From: TK10-74A sp965263065
GTDB lineage: Bacteria > Chloroflexota > Dehalococcoidia > Bin125
NCBI GenBank assembly: GCA_965263065.1
Contig: CBDHGH010000003.1
Coordinates: 1,116,001-1,180,000 of the forward strand
Direction of reading: 5' to 3'
DNA length: 64,000 bases
Positions 37,501 to 45,277 of the stretch are shown here, piece after piece (position 1 is the stretch's first letter; each line of letters starts with the position of its first letter). The notes beneath the pieces were generated by a model. It was not told where the DNA came from. It saw only the letters and a program-made list of their open reading frames with translations, and searched no databases. The position numbers were made by a program, and so were the translations under genes.

Positions 37501-37999
37501 CCACGCCCTCGTCGAGCAGGCCGCGCGCCTGCTCGCGGTAGGCGGCGGAGAGCGTGTCGAAGTCGATCTGGCCCAGCGTGGGCAGCTTGGTGCCCGGCCC
37601 CATCGACCCCGCCACCCAGCGCGGGCGTCCGTCCGCGGCGGTGAAGGCGTCGGCCGACTCGCGGGCCAGGCGCGCGGCGGCGGCGTTGATCTCGTAGGCG
37701 CGGTCGGCCAGGTCGTACTCGGCCAGGGTGACCGATGTCGCGCCGAAGCTGTTGGTCAGCACCGCGTCGATGCCCACCTCCAGGTTGAGCCGGTGCAGCC
37801 GCCGCACGACGCCGGGGTTGCAGACGTTGAGGTACTCGTTGCAGCCGTCCAGGCCGCCGAAGTCGTCGGGGGTCAGGCGGAAGCCCTGCAGGCCGGTGCC
37901 GGTGGCGCTGTCGAAGATGACGGGGCGGCGGCGCGCCGTGTCGAGCAGGCCCATGCCGAGCAGGCCCATGCCGAACGGGGAAGGGGCTGGGGCCGGCAC
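34517..37999 (-). CDS. metH: Cobalamin-dependent methionine synthase
   Basis: A 1160-residue full-length MetH. Homocysteine domain (about 20-330) with zinc cysteines in GINCATG and GGCCGTTPAHM near 302; pterin domain (about 350-610); cobalamin cap and binding domain with GDVHDIGKNLVEIIL near 740 (His is the Co ligand); activation domain ending FGYPACPNLEDQEKLFTLL. It transfers the methyl of methyl-THF to homocysteine. GTG 37999 is chosen since GGAGAGGGAG precedes it; ATGs at 37969 and 37954 lack a site. It is divergent from metF-ahcY-metK, completing the methyl cycle. No cobalamin riboswitch is recognised upstream. Confidence 0.95.
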   Translation of the reverse strand: MPAPAPSPFGMGLLGMGLLDTARRRPVIFDSATGTGLQGFRLTPDDFGGLDGCNEYLNVCNPGVVRRLHRLNLEVGIDAVLTNSFGATSVTLAEYDLADRAYEINAAAARLARESADAFTAADGRPRWVAGSMGPGTKLPTLGQIDFDTLSAAYREQARGLLDEGVDVLLVETVYDLLQGKAAIIGAQDAFAEAGREAPIFVSVTIETTGQMLVGSEIGAAVTALAPLGIDALGINCATGPELMHEHLRYLSRYSPLPILCQPNAGLPRVENDQAVYDLSPAGLRDAHRTFVGEYGVSLIGGCCGTTPAHMAAVVEGLRDAVPAARAPRPEPGVASLFTAVPYDQDASVLIVGERANANGSRRFKRLLEAENFDEMANVVRDQAAEGAHIVDVCVDYVGRDGAPDMERLIGDARGRTTLPIMLDSTEAPVLEAGLKLLGGKPILNSINLEDGGARLDRTLRAARRYGAAVVALVIDEDGQARTADRKLAIAHRIYDLVTHQYGLPAEDLFFDALTLPLGSGQEELRNDGRETLEAVRRIKAELPGVHTILGVSNVSFGLNPAARQVLNSVFLHRAVDAGLDAAIVNAQQILPEHQIDPAHLLAAQRLIDNEWIDGPAGDPVDPLHAFLPLFTDASVQRDAVDLTQVSLDERLHHRILDGLRDGLTDDLEEALGERPALSIINDTLLPAMQVVGDLFGAGKMQLPFVLQSAETMKAAVAYLEPHMEKSAASGKGKIILATVRGDVHDIGKNLVEIILGNNGFQTVNLGIKQPIANIIDAADAEGADAIGLSGLLVKSTVVMKEDLQELNRRGLAARYPVLLGGAALTRRYVEQDLRDIYDGAVYYGQDAFEGLEIMNAISRGETPAGQDRTAPAPAAKPPPVPAAALPARSAVASDVPPTTPPFWGRRVHKGLSVSEVAACVNEVALFRGQWGFRKGEQSDAEFEASLERDARPTLRRLIQEATARGLLEPAVVYGYFPVQSDGDALIVYDAETRRERLRFDFPRQPGKQRLCLADYFRPVESGEMDVAGFHIVTVGAGASDYAAQLYADNAYQEYLYWHGFGVEMAEALAEYWHARVRRELGIAAGDGPAVRDLFAGRYRGARFSFGYPACPNLEDQEKLFTLLRPEEIGVSLSDEFQLVPEQSTSAIITAHPEAAYFNI

Positions 38000-38049
38000 G
38001 AGACTCCCTCTCCGCAAACCGGGGCGCCACGGTCTGATCGAGGCATTCC

Positions 38050-38080
38050 GCCTGTGGCGCCCAATGGCCTGTGGCGCCCA
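38050..38080. repeat. Direct repeat in metH/metF divergent region
   Basis: The 14-mer GCCTGTGGCGCCCA occurs at 38050-38063 and 38067-38080, a period of 17 bases, in the 194-base gap between the two starts. Each copy holds the palindrome GGCGCC. It could be a regulator site for the methyl-cycle genes. I see no S-adenosylmethionine, SAH or cobalamin riboswitch in the gap. Confidence 0.45.
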
Positions 38081-38193
38081 GTGTACGGAGCGCGACGCGC
38101 GCCTCCCCACCCGGGTAGTATCCCCGGCGCAATCCCGGGATAGCATCGCGGACGACACCGCGAGCACGACTCCAGCAATCAGGCGCGAGAGCA

Positions 38194-39126
38194 ATGACGA
38201 CACCCGACCCCGCCCCTCCGGCCCCGGACTACCGGCTGCGCTCCATGCTGGAGCGCGGCGAATGGGTGCTCTCGGCCGAGCTCGACCCGCCGCACGGCCT
38301 CAGCGCCGAGGCGGGGCTGCGCGCCGCCGTCGCCCTGCGCGACGCGGGCGCCGACTGCGTCGACGTGGGCGACAGCCCCATGGCCTCGGTGCGCATGAGC
38401 CCCGTCGCGTTCGCGGCGCGGGTGCAGCAGGAGACCGGGCTCGAGGCGGTCCTGCACTTCGCCTCGCGCGACCGCAACCTGATGGCGCTGCAGTCCGACC
38501 TCATGGGCGCGCACATGCTGGGCCTGCGCTCGGCCATTGCGCTGTCGGGGGATCCGCCGTCGCTGGGGCAGTACGCGGGGGCGTCGGCCGTCTGGGACGT
38601 GAAGGCGGAGGGGCTGATCGAGCTGATCGCGACGCTCAACGCGGGGCGCGACTCGGCGGGCAACCCGATCGGCGGGCAGACGGCGTTCACGATCGCCGCG
38701 GCGGCCAACCCCAACAACCCGGACCAGGTGGCCGAGATGGCCCGGCTGCGGCAGAAGGCCGACGCGGGCTGCGATGTCTTCTTCACCCAGCCGACGTTCG
38801 ACCTGGCCGCCGTGGAGCGCTTCGCGGAGCAGGCGTCGGGCGTGGGCCGCCCGATCGTGCTGGGGGTGATGGTGCTCGCCAACGCCCGCAACGCCCGCTT
38901 CATGGCGAAGAACGTGCCCGGCATCGCCGTGTCGCAGGCGATCGTGGATCGGCTCGATGCGGCCGGCGACGGGGCGGCGGAGGCGGCGGTGGACCTGGCG
39001 CAGGAGTTCGTCGAACAGGTGCGGCCGCTCTGCGCGGGCGTCTACCTGATCCCCACGCTCGGCCGTCTGGCCGGCACGATCGAAGTCGTGCGCCGCTTGC
39101 GGGCGCAGGATCGCCGGCCCGGCTGA
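38194..39126 (+). CDS. metF: Methylenetetrahydrofolate reductase
   Basis: A 310-residue MTHFR-family TIM-barrel flavoprotein that reduces methylene-THF to methyl-THF for MetH. Typical segments are VLSAELDPPHGLSAEAG near residue 24, VLHFASRDRNLMALQSDL near 87, ALSGDPPSLGQY near 116 and GCDVFFTQPTFDLAAVERF near 190. It lacks a fused homocysteine methyltransferase domain, unlike YitJ-type proteins. It heads the metF-ahcY-metK operon (34 bases to ahcY). The electron donor, NADH or reduced ferredoxin/flavin, cannot be told from sequence. Confidence 0.92.
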   Translation: MTTPDPAPPAPDYRLRSMLERGEWVLSAELDPPHGLSAEAGLRAAVALRDAGADCVDVGDSPMASVRMSPVAFAARVQQETGLEAVLHFASRDRNLMALQSDLMGAHMLGLRSAIALSGDPPSLGQYAGASAVWDVKAEGLIELIATLNAGRDSAGNPIGGQTAFTIAAAANPNNPDQVAEMARLRQKADAGCDVFFTQPTFDLAAVERFAEQASGVGRPIVLGVMVLANARNARFMAKNVPGIAVSQAIVDRLDAAGDGAAEAAVDLAQEFVEQVRPLCAGVYLIPTLGRLAGTIEVVRRLRAQDRRPG

Positions 39127-39160
39127 GGGCCGCGGGGGCGTCGCGCCTGGAAGGAACACG

Positions 39161-40426
39161 ATGACCGTCGCGGATATCGCCGACCCGGGATTGGCCGACC
39201 AAGGCGTGCTGCGCCTCGATTGGGCCTCGCGCGAGATGCCCACGCTGCGCGAGATCAGCGCCCGCTTCAGCGTCGAGCGGCCGCTGGAGGGGGTGCGCTG
39301 CAGCGCCTGCCTGCACGTCACGGCGGAGACGGCCAACCTGATGCTGACGCTGAAGGCGGGCGGGGCCAGCGTCCGGCTCTGCGCCAGCAACCCGCTCTCC
39401 ACGCAGGACGACGTCGCCGCGGCGCTGGTCGCGCGGCACGGCATCCCCGTCTTCGCGATCCGCGGCGAGGACGATGCAACCTACTACCGGCACATCGATG
39501 CGGCGCTCGATCACGCGCCCCACGTGACGATGGACGACGGCGCGGACCTCGTGGCGCGGCTGCACACAAGCCGTCGCGAACTGCTGCCCGGCGTGCTGGG
39601 CGGTACGGAGGAGACGACCACCGGCGTCATCCGGCTGCGCGCGCTGGCCGAGAGCGGGGGGCTCGCCTACCCGATCATCGCCGTCAACGACGCCGAGACG
39701 AAGCACTTCTTCGACAACCGCTACGGCACCGGGCAGAGCACGTTGGACGGCGTGATCCGCGCGACCAACATGCTGCTCGCGGGCAAGGTGCTGGTCGTCG
39801 CCGGGTACGGCTGGTGCGGCAAGGGCGTCGCGATGCGGGGGCGGGGCATGGGCTCGCGCGTGGTCGTGACGGAGGTGCAGGCCACCCGCGCGCTGGAGGC
39901 CGTGATGGACGGCTTCGAGGTGCTGCCGATGGCGGCCGCGGCGGCGATCGGTGACCTGTTCATCACCGCGACGGGCGACAAGCACGTCATCGACGCGGCG
40001 CACTTCGCGGTCATGAAGGACGGCGCGATCGTGGCCAACAGCGGCCACTTCAACGTGGAGATCAACACGCAGGCGCTGCAGGAGGCGGCGAGCGAGGATT
40101 CGCCGCGCAGGGTGCGCCCCTTCGTCGACGAGTTCCGGCTGTCCGGCGACCGGCGCGTGCACCTGCTGGCCGAGGGCCGGCTGGTCAACCTCTCCGCGGC
40201 CGAGGGTCACCCGCCCAGCGTGATGGACATGAGCTTCGCCAATCAGGCGCTGGCGGCGGAGTACCTGATTCAGTCACCACCGCAGGGCCCGCCGCGGGTG
40301 GTCGACGTGCCACTGGACATCGATCAAACCGTCGCGCGGCTCAAGCTGGCCGCGATGGGCGTCGGCATCGACACGCTGACGGCCGAGCAGGAACAGTACC
40401 TCCACTCCTGGGAGATGGGAACCTAG
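39161..40426 (+). CDS. ahcY: Adenosylhomocysteinase
   Basis: A 421-residue S-adenosylhomocysteine hydrolase giving adenosine and homocysteine. Family features are LDWASREMPTLREI at the start, HVTAETANLMLTLKAGGA near 48, the NAD loop VVAGYGWCGKGVAMRGRG near residues 211-228, ITATGDKHVID near 267, and NSGHFNVEI near 290. It is shorter than the E. coli-plant type insert form and like the archaeal/thermophile form. It is followed after 2 bases by metK, so the two are coupled. NAD is a bound cofactor. Confidence 0.96.
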   Translation: MTVADIADPGLADQGVLRLDWASREMPTLREISARFSVERPLEGVRCSACLHVTAETANLMLTLKAGGASVRLCASNPLSTQDDVAAALVARHGIPVFAIRGEDDATYYRHIDAALDHAPHVTMDDGADLVARLHTSRRELLPGVLGGTEETTTGVIRLRALAESGGLAYPIIAVNDAETKHFFDNRYGTGQSTLDGVIRATNMLLAGKVLVVAGYGWCGKGVAMRGRGMGSRVVVTEVQATRALEAVMDGFEVLPMAAAAAIGDLFITATGDKHVIDAAHFAVMKDGAIVANSGHFNVEINTQALQEAASEDSPRRVRPFVDEFRLSGDRRVHLLAEGRLVNLSAAEGHPPSVMDMSFANQALAAEYLIQSPPQGPPRVVDVPLDIDQTVARLKLAAMGVGIDTLTAEQEQYLHSWEMGT

Positions 40427-40428
40427 CC

Positions 40429-41640
40429 ATGTCCACAACCTTCTCGACATCGCCCTCGCTGTTGCTGACCTCCGAGTCCGTGACGGAGGGGCACCCGGAC
40501 AAGATCTGCGACCAGATCTCCGACGCCGTGCTGGACGAGTGCCTGCGCCAGCATCCGCAGGCGCGGGTGGCCTGCGAAACCTCGATCACGACGGGGCTGG
40601 TGATGGTCTACGGCGAGATCAGCACCGAGGCCTACGTGGACGTCGACGCGATCGTGCGCGACGTGGTGCGCGAGATCGGCTACACGGACTCGCGCCTGGG
40701 CTTCGACGCCGACACGTGCGGCGTGGTCTCGTCGATCAAGGAGCAGTCCCCGGACATCTCGCTCGGGGTGGACCGATCCTGGGAGCAACGCGAGGAGGAG
40801 CGGGCCGACGATCGCTACGAGCGCCAGGGCGCCGGCGACCAGGGCATGATGATCGGCTTCGCGTGCGGGGAGACCGAGGAACTGATGCCGCTGCCGATCG
40901 CGCTGGCGCACCAGCTTGCGCAGCGATTGTCGCGCGTGCGGCGCGACGGCACGCTGCCCTGGCTGCGGCCCGACGGCAAGTCGCAGGTGACCGTCGAGTA
41001 CGCACAGGGCGTGCCGAAGCGGGTCCACACCGTGGTCATCGCCGCCCAGCACGACGACGCGGTCAGCAGCCAGGAGATCCGCAATCAGATCCAGCGCCAC
41101 GTGATCGAGGCGGTCGTGCCGGCGGCGCTGATGGACGCCGGCACGCAGGTCTACATCAACCCCACCGGGCGCTTCGTGGTGGGCGGGCCCCGCGGCGACG
41201 CCGGGCTGACCGGCCGCAAGATCATCGTCGATACGTACGGCGGCGTGGCGCGGCACGGCGGCGGCGCGTTCTCGGGCAAGGACCCCTCGAAGGTCGACCG
41301 CTCGGCCGCCTACGCCGCGCGCTGGGTGGCGAAGAACCTGGTCGCCGCGGGGCTGGCCGACCGGCTCGAGATTCAGCTGTCGTACGCGATCGGCGTCGCG
41401 CGGCCCACCTCCGTGTCGATCGAGACGTTCGGCACGGCGCGCGTCGCGGAGGAGACCCTCGCGACGCTCGTGGACGAGCACTTCGACCTGCGCCCGGGCG
41501 CGATCATCGAAGCGCTGGACCTGCTGCGGCCGATCTATCGCCAGACGGCGGCCTTCGGGCACTTCGGGCGCACAGATGTCGAACTGCCCTGGGAGAGCAC
41601 GGCGATGGCGCTGGGGCTGCGGGCGGCGGCGGGACTCTGA
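40429..41640 (+). CDS. metK: S-adenosylmethionine synthetase
   Basis: A 403-residue methionine adenosyltransferase. It has TSESVTEGHPDKICDQISDA near residues 14-33, GAGDQGMMIGFACGETEELM near 136, and the P-loop-like GGGAFSGKDPSKVDRSAAYA near 279. It makes SAM from methionine and ATP, closing the methyl cycle with MetH, MetF and AhcY. It is last in its operon, convergent with the dehydrogenase gene. Length matches the bacterial family. Confidence 0.97.
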   Translation: MSTTFSTSPSLLLTSESVTEGHPDKICDQISDAVLDECLRQHPQARVACETSITTGLVMVYGEISTEAYVDVDAIVRDVVREIGYTDSRLGFDADTCGVVSSIKEQSPDISLGVDRSWEQREEERADDRYERQGAGDQGMMIGFACGETEELMPLPIALAHQLAQRLSRVRRDGTLPWLRPDGKSQVTVEYAQGVPKRVHTVVIAAQHDDAVSSQEIRNQIQRHVIEAVVPAALMDAGTQVYINPTGRFVVGGPRGDAGLTGRKIIVDTYGGVARHGGGAFSGKDPSKVDRSAAYAARWVAKNLVAAGLADRLEIQLSYAIGVARPTSVSIETFGTARVAEETLATLVDEHFDLRPGAIIEALDLLRPIYRQTAAFGHFGRTDVELPWESTAMALGLRAAAGL

Positions 41641-41690
41641 AGACTCGCGAATGGGGCCGGGCGAACCCGCGTCGGCGACGACGCCGGCGG

Positions 41691-42908
41691 TTAGGGCGCC
41701 AGCGCCAACTCCCGCTCCAAGGCCCCCTGCCAGCGCGCGTCCAGATCCGCGGCGCGGACCGTCTCCAGGACGTAGTCGCCGAACTCGCGCGATGTCGCGC
41801 CGCTGGAGCGGCCGGTCATCGTGATCCGCTTCTCGTACTGACCGCAGAGGTCCATCGCCATGTCGAGCTTGCGCCCAAGGTCGGGGAAGCCGATGTGGCT
41901 GAGGAGCATCGCGGAGGCGCGAATCATGGAGGAGGGGTCGGCGTACTGGGCGCGGCCCTCGCGGACCATGCGCGGGGCGGAGCCGTGGATCGCCTCGAAC
42001 ATCGCGTACTGGGTGCCGATGTTGGCGCTGCCGGCGGTGCCGACGCCGCCCTGGAACTCGGCCGCCTCGTCGGTCAGGATGTCGCCGTAGAGGTTGGGCA
42101 GCACCATGACCTGGAAGCTCGATCGCCGCTTGGGGTCGATCAGCTTCGCGGTCATGATGTCGATGTACCAACCCTCCCAGCGGATGTCCGGGAAGTCCTG
42201 CGCGACGAGGCGCGCGGCGTCGAGGAAGGCGCCGTCGGTCGTCTTGACGACGTTGGCCTTCGTCACGACCGTCACCCACTCCTTGGCGTTGGCCCGCGCG
42301 AACTCGAAGGCCAGGCGGATGATGCGCTCGGCGCCGGGGTCCGAGATGATGCGGAAGTCCATATTGATATCGCCCAGGGACAACCCCTGGCTGCCCAGCG
42401 CGTAGATGCCCTCCGTGTTCTCGCGGAAGAAGATCCAGTCGATGCCCAGGCGCGGCACGCGGACGGGGCGGACGTTGGCGAACAGGTCCAGCTCCTTGCG
42501 CATGGCGACGTTGGCGCTCTCGATGTTCGGCCACTCGTCGCCCTGCTCGGGGGTGGTGGTGGGGCCTTTGAGCGTGACGTGGTAGTCGCGGATCTCGGCT
42601 AGCACGTCGTCCGGGATGGCCTTGAGTTGGGCGGCGCGATTCTCGATCGTGAGGCCGTCGATCGTGCCGAACTGCACCTTGCCGGCGGCCACCTGCCCGG
42701 CGAGCAGCTCCTCGAGCAGGCGTCGCGCCTCGGCGGCGATCGCCGGGCCGATGCCGTCGCCGCCGATGATGCCGATCTTGATCGATTGCAGCGCGCTGAA
42801 GTCGGTCGGGGGCGGGGCCAGCCGAATCTTCGCCACCCGATCGGCTTGCTCCGCCAGGATCGCGCCGAAACGCTCCTGGGCCTCCGCAATGCTGTGGACA
42901 TCCGCCAC
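41691..42908 (-). CDS. Isocitrate/isopropylmalate family dehydrogenase
   Basis: A 405-residue beta-decarboxylating dehydrogenase. It shows IGIIGGDGIGPAIAAEARRL near residue 36, the VTLKGPTTTP loop, DWIFFRENTEGIYALGSQG near 150 (substrate Arg/Tyr region), VTKANVVKTTDGAFLD (catalytic Lys), and NLYGDILTDEAAEFQGGVG (metal Asp). It probably is an isocitrate dehydrogenase, but homoisocitrate or isopropylmalate activity cannot be excluded. GTG 42908 is preceded by GGGGGGA; a much longer upstream frame is antisense/shadow of the peptidase gene. If IDH, it makes the 2-oxoglutarate used by KorAB. Confidence 0.88.
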   Translation of the reverse strand: MADVHSIAEAQERFGAILAEQADRVAKIRLAPPPTDFSALQSIKIGIIGGDGIGPAIAAEARRLLEELLAGQVAAGKVQFGTIDGLTIENRAAQLKAIPDDVLAEIRDYHVTLKGPTTTPEQGDEWPNIESANVAMRKELDLFANVRPVRVPRLGIDWIFFRENTEGIYALGSQGLSLGDINMDFRIISDPGAERIIRLAFEFARANAKEWVTVVTKANVVKTTDGAFLDAARLVAQDFPDIRWEGWYIDIMTAKLIDPKRRSSFQVMVLPNLYGDILTDEAAEFQGGVGTAGSANIGTQYAMFEAIHGSAPRMVREGRAQYADPSSMIRASAMLLSHIGFPDLGRKLDMAMDLCGQYEKRITMTGRSSGATSREFGDYVLETVRAADLDARWQGALERELALAP

Positions 42909-43049
42909 GCTGTCCCCCCTGGTGCTGTCCGCCCCGCCGGTCAGCGCCGCCCGCACCCGCGCGCGCCCTGCCCCGCTGGGAGCCAAACGGCCGGTGAATT
43001 CCCCCAACACCGCCGTCGCCCGGCCGATCGGAGTGTGCTGCAAGACGGG

Positions 43050-43071
43050 GCGCGGCGCAATCGCGCCGCGC
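43050..43071 (-). terminator. Stem-loop just past the M3 peptidase stop
   Basis: A perfect 9-bp GC stem (43050-43058 with 43063-43071) closes a 4-base loop, 14 bases beyond the stop of the peptidase gene. It lacks a U-tract, so termination is plausible but not certain. Confidence 0.4.
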
Positions 43072-43084
43072 TCAGACGCCATCC

Positions 43085-45112
43085 TCAGGAGGGGGCCTCC
43101 GGGTCGAGGCCGAGGTCGCGCAGGAACGCCACCGGCGACGGCTCCCGCCCCAGGAACTCGCGCACCAGGGCGTCGCCGTCGCGGGTCCCGCCGGCTTCCA
43201 GGATGCCCCGGCGGTAGGCCCGGCCGATGTCCGGCGCGGGCAGCCCGGCCTCCTCGAAGCGGGTGAACATGTCGTCGCCGGCGACCTTCGACCAGAGGTA
43301 GCCGTAGTAGCCGGCGTCGTAGCCGAAGAGGTGCCCGAAGCCGGCCTGGAAGTGCGTCCCCTCGGGGAACGGGAACCCGGTGATGGCGTGCAACTCCCGC
43401 GCGATGGCGTCCGTGTCCTTGCGGGCGCCGTCGCCGGGCGCGCCGTCGCCGGGCAAGGGCGGCCCGTGGTAGGCCATGTCGAGTCGCGAGAAGTAGATCT
43501 GGCGCAGCGTCGCGATGCCGCTGCTGGCATTCTTGGCGGCGATCATGCGCCGCACGAGGTCGTCGGGGATGGGGTCGCCGGTGCGGTGGTGGCGGGTGAA
43601 GCCGCGCAACACCTCGGGCTGCCAGCACCAGTGCTCCAGCATCTGCGACGGCGCCTCGACGAAGTCCCGCTCGACGCTGGTGCCCGAGAAGCGCAGGTAG
43701 CGCGCCCGCGTCAGCGTCTGGTGCAGGATGTGCCCGAACTCGTGGAACAGCGTCACGACCTCGGAGTGCTGCAGCAGCGAGGGCGTGGTCGGCGTCGGCT
43801 TGGTGAAATTCGCGACGATGGCGCTCACGGGGGCTTGGTATCCCGATCCGGCGGGCTGCGCCCGCCCGCCCTGCAACGAGAACGCGGCCGCGTGCCCGAA
43901 CTTGCCGGGGCGGGGATGCAGGTCCATGTAGAAGTGCCCCACCACGCCGCCCCCGGCCTGACCATCGGTGTCCCGGTCCTCGATGTCGAAGAAGCGCACG
44001 TCGGGGTGCCAGGCGCCGGCGCCGTCGCGGGGCAGGAAGCGCACGCCGGTGAGCCCCTCGTAGACGCGGAAGAGGCCGTCGAGGACGGCGTCGAGGGGGA
44101 AGTACTCGGCGACCTCGAAGGCATCGACTTGGTACTCCTCGCGCAGCAGGCGCTGCGTCAGGTAGCGCCAGTCCCAGATCGCGAAGTCGGCCCCGGCCAG
44201 CGCGCGCAGGCGCGCCATGTCGGCCGCCGCCTTGGGGCGCACGCGGGCCTCGAGATCGCTCAGGAACTCCAGCACGATCTCGGGCGAGCGGGCCACGCGG
44301 ATCTCGGTCTGGTAGTCGGCCCACGAGCGGTAGCCCAGGATCGACGCGATCTCGGCGCGCAGGCCGATCGCCTCCTCCAAGAGCGGCAGGTTGGCCTGGG
44401 CGGCCTTGTTGTGGTTCTTGCGGAACAGCTCCTCGCGCAGGCCGCCGTCGTGGGCGTTCTCCATGAAGGGGACCATGTCGGGGTAGTCGAGCGACACGCG
44501 ATAGCGGGTCTCGCCGTCCCGCTGCTCCGTGGCGAGCCCGTCGATGTAGGCGTCCGGCAGGCCGTCGAGCTGGGCGCGCGACACGACGATCGCGTCCTCG
44601 TACTCGTCGATGTTGCGGCGGAAGGCGATGCCCAGCTGCACCAAGCGCTCCTTGAGGTCGCGCAGGCGGCGGCGGCGCGCCGCGTCCAGCGACATCCCGT
44701 TGCGACGGAAGTCGCGCAGGCCGAAGTCCAGGTAGCGCGACGCCTCGGGCTCCGTCGCGCGGTCCTGGGAGACGCCGTCGAGCGCGCGCAGGGCGGCGTC
44801 GAGCTCCTCGCGGAAGCCCAGCCCGGTCGCGAAGGTGTCCAGCTTCTCCTCGGCCGCGTGCGCGGTCTCGCGCAGGGCGGCGTCGGGCGAGACCTGGGAG
44901 AGGAAGCCGTAGCGGCCGCCGGCCTGCATCAGCAGGTCGCTGATCTCGTCCACGGGGTGCAGCGTGTTCGCCACGCTGCGCGCGGCGTCGGGCACGGCCG
45001 CGATCTCGCCCACGAGCGATTCCGCGCGCACGATCGCCGAGTCGATGCCCGCCTGCACGTCGGCGGGCGTGACCGACGCGTAGTCGAAGGGGACGGCGTG
45101 TGCGGGATCCAT
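43085..45112 (-). CDS. M3 family oligopeptidase
   Basis: A 675-residue zinc metallopeptidase of the thimet/oligopeptidase A clan. The zinc motif HEFGH (within VVTLFHEFGHILHQTL) lies near residues 457-461, with the third-ligand Glu in the following helix region. YMDLHPRPGKFGHAAAF near 395 is also typical. No signal peptide is visible, so it is cytoplasmic and should trim peptides under about 20 residues. With PepN, the M20 enzyme and three peptide importers it points to peptide use as a nutrient. It is divergent from the amidase. Confidence 0.94.
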   Translation of the reverse strand: MDPAHAVPFDYASVTPADVQAGIDSAIVRAESLVGEIAAVPDAARSVANTLHPVDEISDLLMQAGGRYGFLSQVSPDAALRETAHAAEEKLDTFATGLGFREELDAALRALDGVSQDRATEPEASRYLDFGLRDFRRNGMSLDAARRRRLRDLKERLVQLGIAFRRNIDEYEDAIVVSRAQLDGLPDAYIDGLATEQRDGETRYRVSLDYPDMVPFMENAHDGGLREELFRKNHNKAAQANLPLLEEAIGLRAEIASILGYRSWADYQTEIRVARSPEIVLEFLSDLEARVRPKAAADMARLRALAGADFAIWDWRYLTQRLLREEYQVDAFEVAEYFPLDAVLDGLFRVYEGLTGVRFLPRDGAGAWHPDVRFFDIEDRDTDGQAGGGVVGHFYMDLHPRPGKFGHAAAFSLQGGRAQPAGSGYQAPVSAIVANFTKPTPTTPSLLQHSEVVTLFHEFGHILHQTLTRARYLRFSGTSVERDFVEAPSQMLEHWCWQPEVLRGFTRHHRTGDPIPDDLVRRMIAAKNASSGIATLRQIYFSRLDMAYHGPPLPGDGAPGDGARKDTDAIARELHAITGFPFPEGTHFQAGFGHLFGYDAGYYGYLWSKVAGDDMFTRFEEAGLPAPDIGRAYRRGILEAGGTRDGDALVREFLGREPSPVAFLRDLGLDPEAPS

Positions 45113-45277
45113 CGCGTGCCTCTCCGCGGCGCGGCCAGTGGCAACTTAGGTGGCGCCGTCGGCAAGCAGGCTACCAGCGGGCCCCGTCGGCGCTCGACGG
45201 CGAGGGCAGGGGCGCTAGTCTCATCCCGCGCGACCACCACCTCGTCGTCGCATGCCCGTCCGGAAGGCGGACCCCCC

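Noticed and set aside
34418..38143. A 1241-codon frame opposite metH
   Set aside because: Antisense shadow; MetH motifs cover the whole length on the other strand.
38000..38193. SAM, SAH or cobalamin riboswitch before metH or metF
   Set aside because: None of the conserved core segments could be recognised on either strand; only direct repeats are visible.
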